Assembly: GCA_038496445.1 (NCBI GenBank)
Contig: JALMLS010000631.1
Coordinates: 145,388 to 209,387 of the forward strand
Reading direction: 5' to 3'
DNA: 64,000 bases
DNA from: Trichosphaerium sp. ATCC 40318
Taxonomy: Eukaryota; Discosea; Flabellinia; Trichosidae
Shown here in pieces: positions 22,567-35,232 of this stretch. Both the position numbers and the translations under genes were made by a program. How positions within the stretch are numbered: position 1 is the stretch's first letter; the number at the start of each line of letters is the position of its first letter. The notes beneath the pieces were generated by a model. The model searched no databases. It was not told where the DNA came from and saw nothing but the letters and a program-made list of their open reading frames with translations.

Positions 22567-23447
22567 CCATGGAGGGAGAGGAGCAAACGGAATTTACACA
22601 ACAAAAAGTGCCAGATGAAGGAAAAACGTCCGTTACAAATAAGAAACTATGCAGACAACGCGCAAGGAATAGAAAAAAGAAATATGGTAAGGCAGCAAAT
22701 AAACCTAAACCAAAAAGGCGTCAACCGAAGCCAAGGAAGCCCAAAGCCACTAGATCACCCTCTAAAAAAGGTAAAATTATACCTACCGTTGGATTTACAG
22801 ACGCAGAGTACATTTTTGAAATCGAAAAGAATCCCGTAAGACGCCCTGGAAAGCCACCTATATGGTGGCCACATAACTACAAACATTTTCCGAACGATGG
22901 TCCAGCTCTTCCGCGTATGACACAGGAGCAATTGAAGGCGCAATCAAAAAATTCTATCATTTCAAAATTTTATGGCACTCGCGAAGAAATTGACGCAATT
23001 CTTGATGAAACGTACCTCTATGGTATCGAAATAGTGGATGGTATTGTTTATCGTTGCAAAAACATTGTTGGTACACGTTATGGCCTTGATTGTAAGTGTG
23101 TCAGACTGCGTAGAGTTGACACTTTTTGGGCTCACGGATACCCATTGACAGATAGTGGGTACACGTGGTTAGTAAAGCGTTTCGGTAGGCGTGAAGCCAA
23201 GCCATTGGCGAGAGATACTTCACCAGAGCTTGAAACCAGTACAACTCCTGTATCGAAGAAGAAAGAAGAGACATTGACTGAAGTTACTAAGGGATCCCTT
23301 TCAGCTGAAAGTTCGCGTCCTGAATATTCAAATGTTGCTGAGGAAAACTCAGAGATTATTACTGAACCTGGTAAAGAGGCTTCCCCTACGCCTGAAGAAT
23401 GTATTGAGTTGGAAACAATGCTCGAAACTAAATGTACAATAAAATAA
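22567..23447 (+). CDS. Unknown Lys/Arg-rich protein
   Basis: Intronless frame from ATG 22567 (MEGEEQTEFTQQK), 292 residues. Residues 25-75 are very basic (RQRARNRKKKYGKAANKPKP, then PKRRQPKPRKPKATRSPSKK), a strong nuclear localisation signal. A globular-looking central part follows: FTDAEYIFEIEKNPVRRPGK, PPIWWPHNYKHFPNDG, KNIVGTRYGLDCKCVRLRRV and DSGYTWLVKRFGRR. The C-terminal tail is Ser/Thr/Glu-rich. No domain is recognised. Lack of introns in an intron-rich region makes recent gain, by retroposition or transfer, possible. Confidence 0.6.
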
Positions 23448-23549
23448 GTCTCTCGGAGAAAGTATGGCTGCGAGAAAACTCGAACAAAATAACCTGCTTG
23501 ACCAAGCATTTTTTTAACTGATACATGGCAACACAATAGACGGTTTACT

Positions 23550-26500
23550 ATGAGTGCCTTGTACACCGACGACGATCCAGACTATAGGGATACTGTCATT
23601 GAGTTTGAACCGCCACCTATGCCTTATGGTGCCATTGATGAGTCCTCTAACGAAAATACGGCAAAGGATTATCGTTCCTCATGGAAATCATCGTTTGTTT
23701 CCAGCAGCGGTGGCTCAATAGGTAAACGTATCATGGTACGCACTTGAAACGGTCTTTATTTCGTTGGTACTGTTTGTTTATTTTCACTAAGGAACAAAGC
23801 GGTTGGGCGCAAGGTGCAGGGTTAGGAAGAGACGGTCAAGGTCGTATAGAGGCGCTAGACCCGAGTAAGTAAAAAATCATAATTAACACTGCGCTTGTGC
23901 GCCTTAAAAACGCAAAAACCGCATTCACACGGTCCCTAATCAGTTAATAGCACCAAAACTTGGCAGAGGCGGTTTAGGTTTCAAAGATGACGCCCCAGCC
24001 ATTGAAGCCAAAACTCATTCTATTGATATAAACAAGGTACAGCTTTCAATTGATTCATAAGTAGAATTTGTTTACATTAAATAAATATTTTTGCTTACGG
24101 GTTTGTTTAGACAGTTCCTATCCGCCAGGATCCAAAATTTATAATCTCAAACCATACTCATGAGTATGAACCTGACTTGGTTTATAACCAAGTTGATAAT
24201 TGGGTTGTACCAGTACGTATCTGTTGTGTTAAAGCAAAAGTTCGTTAGCATTTGACATCTGTCGACAGACGTCGAGATTTGGATTCATTTAAGCTTTGCT
24301 CGTCTTACAACTTTGGTTTAGAAAGAGGAAACAGATTACAATCTGTTTTGTGAAAAGGATCGTGTTGATAGAATGTTTGCTGCTAAAACTCGATTTGATA
24401 ATGTACCAAAAGATAAATTTCTATCAGCCCGTCGAAGATCAAATCCTTATGAAAAAATTGGAAGACACTTTTTTCAAAACAGAGCAGCCTTGAAAATGGC
24501 GAATATGGATCGTATGTTCGATTTGACAAAGCCACCAGAGGGTGTACGTAACTTATACATAAAAGTCCTTCGAAATCGCTAAACATTGATTGTTCAAAAC
24601 AATGAGTTTACTTGGTCAATGTTTATTGTTCTTCTTTGTTTATTGCTTACACGCTGTTGTTAGGATTCTGAATTATATTTTGCTGATGTTTGTGCTGGAC
24701 CTGGAGGATTTACAGAGTATATGATGTGGCGTTGTAAAACAGCATAGTACGTAGATTTTATCTGTTTATAGTTCATAGCAAATCAGCGTAGTTTTTATTT
24801 GTGTCGTTTTGTTGTTTTCTAACTGTAATAGTGGCTGGGGTTTCACCTTAAAAGGGAGAGATGACTGGCGTCTAGATAAATTCAATCCTGGAGCGCCTAA
24901 GGAGAACTTTCGTACTAACTATGGTGAAGACGGAACAGGTGTGCACAGGATTGTTTTAAAAAATGCGCATAATTTATTCTGTTTTTCCTAGGTAACATTA
25001 TGAAGACTGAGAACATTCAGCATTTTGCAGCAAAGATAGCAAGGGAGACATATGATAGAGGATTACATTTGTGCACAGCTGATGGGGTACACTGAGCTAG
25101 CAAAACAAAAAGCAAAACTCTTGTAGTTTTTAGGTTTTTTGAGGTTTTGTTTATTTACACTCTTAATAGGGCTTCAGTGTTAAGGGCGAGGAGAATCTCC
25201 AAGAAATTAAGGTCCGGCAGTTGGTGTTGTGTCAGTTTATTATGGGATTGGCTGTTCTAGGGAAAGGTGAGAGGTTTGACGATATCTGCGTACTCACCGT
25301 TTTTTTTTGTTTAGGTGGAAATTTTATGTGTAAGATATTTGATTGTTTCACACCATTCACAGTTGGTCTATTGTATATTCTATACAGGCATTTTGATAAA
25401 TTTTGCCTAATTAAACCATATACAAGTCGTCCAGCAAACTCTGAGCGGTAAGTGTGCGAAAACTGAAGCTATGATCTTTGGTTTTCTAACTCTTTCTTCC
25501 CTTTGCTCTCTTCATCTTCTCTTCTTTGTCTTATACTTGTATTTAGTTACGTTGTATGTATGGGATTAAAAGAACAAAACCCACCTGTATTGCAGTACCT
25601 ATATGCTCTCAATGATAAGCTCAATGATACATTGCTACCTGACGATAAAGATATTATTTACTCTGTTTCAATGGATATCTTAAATGCTGATAGAGCTTTC
25701 TTGCAGTATGTTCGTAATTCAAACATAAAGTACGTTGCCTGTTTTACCCTTGAATCTTTCCTTTTTTTTTTATGACGTGTTCGTGTAATACAATTGTCTG
25801 ATGTAGTTTAGGATAATCACAGAGCAAATAGAAGGCTTAGAAACCCTCATGAAGTATATTGAAGATGAGAATCTTTTATCAGTTGATCAGAATAGAATCA
25901 AAGATGAATGTCTTGAAGAATGGGGTGTTCAAGAACACCTAAATCCGTACAAGGTTCGTTTATTTTTTTTATTTGATATTTTTTTGTTCCCTCACTCTTT
26001 TTTCCTTGAGTTGCGCACATGATTTCAAATTACTGATTTATTTAATAGCATGTGAACAAGACGTACATGTCTAATAGACAAAGCTACGATACAAGGCCTT
26101 TGACGTATAACCACAGACAATCAAGGCGCGGAAGGGATAGATTCAGAGATGATTATTCTCGTGGTCGACGAGATGACTATGGTCGTAGAGACTATCGTGA
26201 TGACCGTGATAGAGGCGGAGGCCGTAATGATTACAGAGACCGTGATTATCATAGTAACAACCGCTACCGCGATCGCGATCGTGACGGTTATCGTGATGAT
26301 TATAATAGACGAGATAACTACGGCTATGACGCTCCACAATATGGTGATCATGATGCGTATAACCAAGCTGAACGTGAGGGAGCAGCGCGGTTGAGAAGGA
26401 TGTATGGAGGACCTGATCAAGGTACGTGGAAGGAAAAGAGTTTATTTTCTTTGAGGTTGATGACTTGTACTGACTTCCTCTGTTCAAGATGATGAACCTG

Positions 26501-27338
26501 CACAGAAACCTCAAACTGCAGTTGACTTACGTAAAAAGCATACTCAGAGTATTTATGCTAGATTGGATGCTAATAAGAAGAAGAGGAAACCTAGTAGACC
26601 TAAGCATTCAGCTAAGGTTGAGGAGTCTTCAGAACCTATTGGTAATAAGCTTGCGGCAAACGAAGATGATGAGGTTCGTGGTTTTTTTTTTTTCTTCATT
26701 TTGTTCTTTTTTTTTTTTAGCTTACTGGTGTTGTTTAGACTGCATCTCTCATGGCAGAGTTTTTAAAGCCTTCTGGTAGTGAGAAGACTTATACTCCTGT
26801 ATCAAAATCTAGTGAGCAACAAAAGTTGGAGACGCTGCAGAGATACAATCAAATCAAAGAATCCAAATTGAAAAAGCAGGTTAGTGGTGTCAACAAATCT
26901 TTCAATTTTTTTTTGGGGAAGTTTGTACGTTTGTGTTGTGGTTAATGGTGTTTGTTTTAGGTAAATTCGAAGTCTAATATTACTGTGAGGAATCCTATGC
27001 AAAGTATATTGGGTAGAATGGGCGGACCAGTGTCAGCACGTGGTACCAAGAGACCACCACCGTAAGTACTTTTTTTTCTATTCACCTTGTATCTTCGGCT
27101 TTTTTTCATAAAGAAAAATATTGGATTGGTCTTGCGAGCGCGATAGCTGCTCTCTAGTCAAAAATTAATTAATATTATTATGTTTACTTACTTTATGTGC
27201 AGGGCAAAGGAGGAAAATTCAAAACCGAAGAATCTGCACATAAACAGACCTGCTAAGAAGAGAAAAGTTGATCCTAATGCTTTTCAACTTACACCTGATA
27301 AACTGGCTGCTATTGCTAAATATAAAACAAAAAAGTAG
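23550..27338 (+). CDS. CMTR1: Cap-specific mRNA 2'-O-ribose methyltransferase CMTR1
   Basis: Methylates the first transcribed nucleotide of capped mRNA in the nucleus. The N-terminal G-patch reads [20 protein letters not shown]. The RrmJ-type methyltransferase follows: [19 protein letters not shown] (catalytic Lys), [18 protein letters not shown] (SAM loop), [28 protein letters not shown] (Asp), [16 protein letters not shown] (Lys) and [13 protein letters not shown] (Glu). The K-D-K-E tetrad is complete. The C-terminus is unusual: an Arg-Asp-rich stretch from about 26118 to 26350 ([20 protein letters not shown]), then lysine-rich segments ending [18 protein letters not shown]. The usual WW domain is not seen. 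Over 14 introns. The RD tail may bind the transcription or splicing machinery. Confidence 0.92.
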
Positions 27339-27843
27339 TGTCCAAACTCTGTTCTCACCTTGTACAATAAAAATTGAGTAGAGTAACTACTTTGCTTTCG
27401 TTATTAATATTTCGAATGAAGAATCTCTAAAACAGAGTCTAAGAGTCTGGGCCAATTATTAGTGTTAAATAAACTCACTCTTGATATTTTCTGGTTGACT
27501 TCGCTGGAACATCTTCGTTTTCAAGTCAACAAAATAAACTACAATACAAGTTTTTTTATTTTCTCTTTTGTCGCACTACAACGATTTTTTAGAGTTTTTT
27601 GTACATTGATTGTCGTATATGACCTTGTCATATTCGTCATTCGTCATCATTCAGATAACGAAGTACTTAATCCCTATGTATATAAGTTAGTTAATAAATT
27701 AGATTTCTCCTTACCTTGTACTATTTACAACGTCTTATAACCGTAGCTAAGTTATACGACATGATTACGTAGTTACGCCTGTACGTTAATCTGGTTTTTA
27801 ATAAATAAGATTTTACTGAGACAGTGTTCGTCTTTGAAGGTTG
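27339..27843. other. Convergent intergenic region
   Basis: 505 AT-rich bases between the 3' ends of CMTR1 and the Ras gene. A polyadenylation-like aataaa lies at about 27366. The open frame on the plus strand near 27462 is poor in coding character. Nothing else was seen. Confidence 0.5.
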
Positions 27844-28531
27844 TCACAATAGCTTGCATGGGTTTATTTTTTTTCCTCTTCTTTTCTTCTTCTTTTTCAC
27901 TGGTTTATTACTCTGTCGTACTACCTCGCGTACTAATTCGACAAAGCATTCTTTCACGTTTTTTCCTGTTTGGGCGGATGTTTCAAAGAAGGAGGCAGAA
28001 ATACTTGATGCAAAAGATGATCCTCTCTGTGTCGAAACTTCTCTATCATTACAATCGCACTTGTTTCCAGCAACGACTATAGGAACATCTGATGTATCGC
28101 ATACGCGTTTGATATTGTCATGGCATTCTTCGAGATTTTTGAACGATAAGTCACAAAGGATCGAGTACACAAGCAAAAATCCTTTCGCGCTTCGAGTGTA
28201 CTAAAACAACATTAGAACACGATTTTTGTTCGAACAAAAAAAATCCGTACGATGTCACACAGAGCACTGAATTCTTCTTGCCCTGCCGTATCTAGAATGT
28301 CAACGAGGTATTCATTGCCATCAACGCATATTTGCTTTCTGTATGAGTCTTCTATTGTTGGATCTAAGGCGGACATGAGTCAAAGAAACAAACAGAAAAA
28401 TTTGTTCGAACATAAAACATCTTTGACGTACCGTAGGTAATTATAAATTGGTTGGTAATAAACCTTATCGTTAAAGCTGTCTTTCCAGAGCCACCAGAAC
28501 CAAAAAGTACAATAGGAATATTTGTAGCCAT
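27844..28531 (-). CDS. Ras-family small GTPase with CaaX box
   Basis: Three exons. The G1 box is [16 protein letters not shown], the effector region [17 protein letters not shown]3 is [14 protein letters not shown] with catalytic Gln present, and G4 is VVAGNKCD. G5 is [10 protein letters not shown] polybasic tail ([10 protein letters not shown]) precedes the terminal CKLL, a CaaX prenylation site whose final Leu favours geranylgeranyl. The pattern is Ras/Rap rather than Rab or Rho. The GTPase should act at the plasma or an inner membrane. Introns fall after TNQFIITY and LCDI. Confidence 0.9.
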
Positions 28532-29301
28532 GCTTTGATCTTGGTGTTGTTTGTAAAAAATGATTAAATTAGGAACTGTACCTTAATGACTTAACCCACC
28601 TTCTTCATAGAACACCCGACGACAATATTTAAAACTATCACTGGGATGCTCGCCTGATAAGAGATAAACGAAAGTACATTCCAGCAACACAATTATTTTT
28701 CGCTAACTCAAAAACTATCTTGAAATACTATCCTCTCCAATGATTTAGTATCTAATATCACCATACGCCCTCATTCGAACTGTTCGAAAGGGTCAAAATA
28801 TCGGAGAAACTGGGACAATCGCGTTTGATAACTAATAATGACCACAACAAGACAAACGACGCCGAAAAAACAGCCTGAGACTAAAATTTGTATCACGTGT
28901 TCGAAATCATAAAAAAAATCAATTCAATCAGCGTATTACGCTTTTTGCGCGTCAAGAAACTCCACAGTGACCAAATATTATTTCGAACAAAGTTCGAACA
29001 TACCAAAAAACCACGAAAAGATGGTACTGGAGGTACTTGCAAGAGTCACAGAATTGCGCGCTTGCTTGTAGTTGCCTAATACAACCGCGCGTTCGCAACA
29101 AAAGAGAGAAATTTTGACTAGAAGCAGTTATATTTATAAATGAGGTGTATGTAATAACAGCAATATGAACGTTACACAAAAAATAATAAAAAATAGAAGA
29201 ATCAAATTGGCCTATACGTTCTCCTGAGGTATTAAAGAACGAAGATTTTTCTTTAAACTTACAGAACAAGCCATACCTAAAGAAATCAGTACAAGAACTA
29301 C
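28532..29301. other. Intergenic region upstream of the Ras gene
   Basis: 770 bases without a convincing exon on either strand. Several ttcgaac/gttcgaa motifs occur (about 28778, 28900, 28983 and 28995), which might be binding sites. The open frames at 28888-29079 (plus) and 28952-29305 (minus) lack protein-like character. Confidence 0.45.
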
Positions 29302-32300
29302 TCAATCTTGCAGAAAAAAAAAATAGAAAAAAGTAAGAAATATGTGGCGTGACCTACCAACTTGGCTGGCACAATATTCGTGGTATGCCTCACCACTTGG
29401 GAAAATAACAAGCTAAAACCATAAGTGTAAGTCATAAGGGATAGTGTAAAAGGATGTTACGTACACGTGTGTTTGCTGCTCTAGCGTCCTTTAGAGGTAT
29501 TTTACATATTGGACAACCACCTGGTTGTATTTGTGCTATCAAATGAAGTCAATTTCTACTCTTGAGCTTTTAATACTACGTACAGACTACACCCCAATGA
29601 CAATTTGCTTCCTCAAAGTATCGAGGTAACGGTTGATACTCAAAATTAAGCATTGCACTATTTTATTGGGTAAATGCAAGTGAGACGGTTGACATGATTT
29701 CTTTGTTTTGTTTGTGTACCTTGAAGAACCAATTGACTCTTTACCCATCTCACTATTCCAAACGAATGGTAATTCTATCTTAGAACCAGCAAGCTCAGTA
29801 TCATGAACAGTCCTGTAAATATCGTTAGACCAATCGTTACATCAAAAAGGTAAATGTACATACCTTATTTGTGGTCCCATTGCCGGCGGTCTTTGACTCC
29901 ATAGATAGCTATCCATTATTTCAAGGGTATCGTGTACTAATTCGGTTTGTGCAAGCTCTTTTTGCCCCGCAACTAAGAGTTTCTTATACACTGAAGGAGG
30001 TATTTCTTGATTGTGCTAATAATTATTGTAAATAGGTTTTTACTCATGCTGCTAAAGAGGGTTACCTTGTCTAGATTTTGAGCAAACTTTGTTGTTTTAA
30101 GTAAGCTCAGTAGTATAGCTGTAGTATGCTTTGGGCCAACTGCCTCGGTCATCATATCAATAACACTACAAAGTCATGAATAAAGATTAAAAAGATGGTG
30201 TAATTTTGTTGTTCCTAGCACTCTTCTATATCTCTTTGCATGTCACGTACATTGTAATTGTAATCTCTATTACACACCCTTCATTCTTTTCATACATTTC
30301 ATTGATTTCTGTTAAAGTATATCGCCAGAAGCTAACAGAGGAAGTGTTCGAATTATCACGCTAAAGAAATTTTGTCATTATCCACCAAGCTAGTAAATCA
30401 CGTGCCATAACAAGATTGAATCCCTTTAAATTATCTAAATAAACAGCTATTTTTAGAGCTTCTTTGATTTCACCACTTTTAAGCTGCAACATGAATAACC
30501 CACTAATTTAGGGTTAGAAAAAAATAGGGAATAAAAACATAAGATGATTGTAGGCAGTTACCTAAAAAATCCGGCGTCTTTGCACAGTTCTTTTACGTGT
30601 TCATGATTGAACCAATACCTTGTTGGGTTTTCTATTATACGCATCATGTCCTAAGAACAAAACAGTCAACCAAAAGTAAGATGCAACTGCAGGGTTTTAC
30701 CTTTTTGTATTTCCACTCTGATTTATGAGAATGTATTTTTGGATCTCCGTTACTGTCACAAACGTTGTTTTTTGCAGGACAGCCGTGTGTTAAGCATAGG
30801 CTCATTAATTTTTCAACAAGATTTTTATCTTTTCGGCACTTGGAGTGCTCCTTAAACAATAGCATCAGGTAGTTCCTAAACGCTCATTTAGCTTTTCGAA
30901 AATTAAACAAAAAGCACTTGTACGTACAGTTGTACTTCTGGTAGGTCACTACCAAGTGCGTCGTTAAAGTTCCAAGGTTGTACACCTGGGTATTGAGAAG
31001 CAGCAAATTGGGCAGTCTCAAGTGGACATGTATCCAGTAAACCACGAAGATGATTTACAAAAAGAATGATATAGCTTCTTGACTTGATCTAGATAGAATT
31101 GTTTGAGCATGTATTTAAACGATAGACTAAAGTCAAAAAAAACTATAACTTGAAGCGATGAAACGTAAGGTAGTAACGCACTTTGCTTAGAGCTGCTAAT
31201 CCATCTCCTTTTTCCAGCATTTCTAATACTCCATCTTCAATCTGACATTCAATTGATTCGACATTTGTTTCGCGTTCCTTTGTGAATCTAGCAAGACGTA
31301 TATCCTGAACGAACTTGATGCACCCTATGGTCTTGCTAAGGAATAACAGGCATATGTTTTGGATGAAAATAATTACCGTCAAGGCGTTGGCTGTTGGCAA
31401 TCTTGAAAATCTCTTCTTCTTGAAGAAAATCCTCATAATTCTCCAAGAAATCTAGGGCTTTAGAATCGCTCCAATCAGCTGTGTATGACGTATCCGCTAA
31501 TCAACATGTTAGAGTGCATTTAAAAACACGATAAAAATGACTCGTACATTCGTCAGGAGCCAAAATTTGTAAGTCAAAACATGCAGTAACTAATTCTCCA
31601 ATCATCAAAGCCTCTTCGCTCTGAGGAGCAATGACTGAATTGTAACGTTAATAATGAATACATGCTTAGACCACTTACTCTGTGTAAATTGAGCTAACCA
31701 CGTTCTTAGAGGAGGACCAAGTACTGCACGACGCCATTTGAGAGGTGTTTCTTTGCCCCGATTTTGATCTTGTTTCTTATACTTCCAGAGAATTTGGTAG
31801 GCAGCTTTTGCTGCATCATTAGATGGTGAGGTTGGTGGTTCTTCTTGTGTGAGTAATTCTTCTTCAATTACTGCTTCATCATCTGTTGGCATTACATCAT
31901 ATTCATCAGAACTTGATAGACTTGTATCTGTTGCTGATAGTGTAAAAGAATTCTCAGAGCGAAGTTTCATTACATTTTCTGTGAGTGTAAGTTAGATTAC
32001 AAGGCTACTGTTGGTTGTTTGTTATACCTCCAACTTCTGTTTTTGCTCTGTTTACAAGCGCTGAGAATTCATCTTTCATAGTTACCAACTAAACCAAAAA
32101 TGTCAATTCTGCGAGTAGGAAAACAGTCATTTGTTGGACGCTTACTTTGGCACCCAGACCTCCTGATAATCCACCAGAAAGGCTCGTTTTTAGAGAACTG
32201 AAAGAAGGGAAAAGAGAAGCTTCTAAAAGAGATTGGTGAGATTTTTGGACAGGATAAGAGGTACTTACTATTTGATCCTTCGTCTGTCTTTTCCGGATCA

Positions 32301-35000
32301 ACTGACTTTGCATCGCTGTCTCCTGACATAGGAGTACGAAGTTCCGAAGCAGGAGGAGAAAGACCTACAGTTTCGACTGGTGCTGGTGAGATACTTTGTA
32401 CGGGCTGAACTGGCTCTGGAGGGCTAATATCTTGAGGTGGAGTTGCTTCTGGTCGAGGAGCCGGATCTTCTTCTAAAGCTGATGGTGTGTCAGGTCTAAG
32501 GTGTTTTTAGCGAACGGGTTTTAATCAATTTCTGGGTTACCTTGGCGATGTTGAAGATCCTGCTTCAACTGAGTTATCAGCACTAAGATTTGGTTGATAC
32601 TGTGGTTTCGTATATTGAGATTTTAGCTTTGGTTTTGTAGGTGGAAGTTCATGGGTTTTCATAGATGAAGATGTGGAAGGAATGTTAACATTCTTTGAAG
32701 GAGCCTTAGAGTCACTAATAGATACGACACGCCTTTTTTTACGAGATCTTTTACTCCTCTTTGTAGTACTTGAACTGGACATCTTTTCGAAAATGTTAAC
32801 AATCACGTGAAATTTTTGCAATGGATTACCTTTGGTGAAGGGAATGCAGCTCCTTGAGTGATAGGTTTTATATCATAGTTATCAGTTCCACTTGGCGAAG
32901 AAGCAATTAAAGACGAGCTACTATCACGGCTCACACTAATAGCAGGTACTTCATCCTTTTTTGGTGTTAGTGCTGAGGGTTGAACTTGTTTGTAGTACTT
33001 CTGTAGTAAGTTCGTCAGTTACGCCTCCAGACGTATCACTTGGATTATCACTTACATTCGCTGGCGATGCAGGCTCTCTATTTTAAGGTAAATTACATGA
33101 CACGAAGAGTCAGGTATCGTACGATGTTGGTTTAGTAATTATTGGTTCAACAACCTTTTGTTCTATTGGTTGCGGTTGCGCTTCTATGGCAGATGTTTCT
33201 TGAGGAGGAGTATTTGGAGTTACTGTAATGACTTCATCTGCTTCTTTCCTAGCTTGTTGCTCTGCCTCTCTTTTAACTTTGTCCAAATAGGCCTATAACA
33301 GAGTGAGATTACAGCAAATAGTTAAGCACTGTACAGAATATTTGATTTTGAAAGTGCCATTCTCTGGGAATTTTTCATCATCTGGTTCAGCGTCTTCCAT
33401 ACGTGTAGCAACGTTTTCTAAGCGTTTGATATCTTTTTCTTCATCTTTTAACACAAGATGGAATATTGTTTTCCAATCACCAAGTTTTACAGCTCTTTGG
33501 AAGAACAAGTTATCATTAAAGTCAATTTGAGATATCTTAGAGTCTGCGCCTGAATTAAGAAATGTCAGTTAAATGCCTCTAGCACATACTCACCTGAACC
33601 CCCGTGAAGGATGTAAGCGCGTTTTCCGGTAATAGAGACAACCTTAAAGAGAGTTAAGTGACTTGTAAATAATACTTTCCTTACTTGGATATCTGTGAGA
33701 TCGTAGTGCCATTGAATTATTTCTTTGTTATCCACATCCACTACAAATATTGTTCTATCCGTCCATGATAATAAACAACTACCGAATTGTTTTATCATTG
33801 AAAAATTGACAGCTTTGCTTATAGGAGGCTTTAATCCTTGCCCATCTAGACAAAAACAAATTTGTCAATTGCAAGGTCTTTCTATGATATTTGTAATGTA
33901 AAGGCGTACCTCTAGATAGTAGAAATATTGGAGGTGTACTTTTTATGCTTTCTTTAAAATTAATAGTCTGCTTCACGGCTCCAGTTTCTCTGCACAACAT
34001 TTATCAACATTTTTGTTGCGAATTTAATTTAAGTTATGTGTACCTGTGCGCCCACCATAATCTACGACCTGGGCGTGCAGCTATAATAGCTTCTTCTCCT
34101 GTTTTTGATGTGTAATGACAACCACCATAAAGGCCATCTCTAGGTTTTTTACCTACCTTACAAATGTGTTAAGAATGGCTACAATATTTGATGCGAATAT
34201 ACCTGCATGGCTCCTTGCTTTGTGAAACTTATAGCAATCAGTTTTGTTAGAGATGAAACCAATAATTGGTTAAGCGTTGCACTGTAACTGAGCTCTACCA
34301 CGCGTCTAACAGGCAGGTAAGATAAATAGCCATTAAAAAAAATGGCAAAAAAACCCGCACGTGTTGCATTTAAACAGTAATTCGCTCTTGCCACTGAAGA
34401 ACGCTTTCAGGCGTAATCCAACAGGAGATAATGTAACCCTACCAAGCTCATCTCCAGAGAATAGCCTCATGTCGTCTAGACGCGTTAGAGATGCGTTAGG
34501 CTGAAAGACAAGAAGTAACACAAATTAGGGAATTTCTTACCACTAGTCCATACTATTTGCGTCACGGGAGCCTTGTGCTCACTTATTTTAAAGCGTACCT
34601 ACGATTTTGAGACGCTCTTAGAGGTACATTGAAATGTTTGCGTACTTTCGCCTTTTGTCTTGTTTTACCGATATTGTGCTCTACAATGTAAATATTGATG
34701 GGCTTTACGGTAACAACAGCTAAGAAGCGGTCATCTGGAGCGAATTTGACTTGTGTGATGTGCTGATCTCTAATGTCGCTGTTTGATACCAGTTGAAGGA
34801 ATGTCAGCGAAGTAGCTTCGAAAAAATACAAGGTTCCTTGTTACAGCGTTAAATAATGTTACAATGAACTGTTGAGTACCAGTATTTGTGCCACACACTA
34901 AGTACTGGCCAGAACAATCCAAACAAGTGTAATTGATTCTATTTGTGCCTAGATGAGAGTGTAGACTCTCAATGATACGGTGGTCAAGTACTGATGTCAT
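29302..35000 (-). CDS. HPS5/TECPR2-type beta-propeller and solenoid trafficking protein
   Basis: A large multi-exon gene on the minus strand. The N-terminus reads GTNRINYTCLDCSGQYLVC then DIRDQHITQVKFAPDDRFLA, DDMRLFSGDELGRVTLSP and RVVELSYSATLNQLLVSSLT. KKPRDGLYGGCHYTSKTGEE with IIAARPGRRLWW and SCLLSWTDRTIFVVDV follow. This matches the N-terminal propeller shared by HPS5 (a BLOC-2 subunit for lysosome-related organelles) and TECPR2. The middle is low-complexity (SKRSRKKRRVVSISDS; Pro/Thr/Gln-rich). The C-terminal part is alpha-helical and ends with a CPIC...YHEYC zinc-binding motif (GGCPICKIPLKDARAANTR, SGEAYHEYCASQVD). This is like the RING-type ends of Vps8/Vps41-class tethers. No tectonin repeats were noticed, favouring HPS5. 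Not every exon junction was checked. Confidence 0.65.
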
Positions 35001-35232
35001 TATCAGCCTAGCTGCTTCCCATACATGTCACCCTAAAATTTGTATGAGGTTTCGACTGGAATTTCAATGAACTTGCGACGACACATTGTAATCAAGGCAT
35101 GACATGAGTGAATGTGGTGTCATGGTGTCACACCGTACCTGTAGCAGTTACGCGTCTGCCAAAATAATAGCGATTTACTATTATTGACTGCGCAAGAGAG
35201 CTTGAACTTACTAAGCTACCGTAACAGTCACC

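Noticed and set aside
26121-26514. Ile/Val-rich and His/Tyr-rich frames antisense to the CMTR1 tail
   Set aside because: These are shadows of the gat/cgt-rich RD repeat. They have no start context, and their composition is typical of antisense reading.
28952-29305. 117-codon minus-strand frame upstream of the Ras gene
   Set aside because: Composition is odd (many Phe, Cys, Tyr), it has no splice support, and it overlaps the last exon of the HPS5-like gene.
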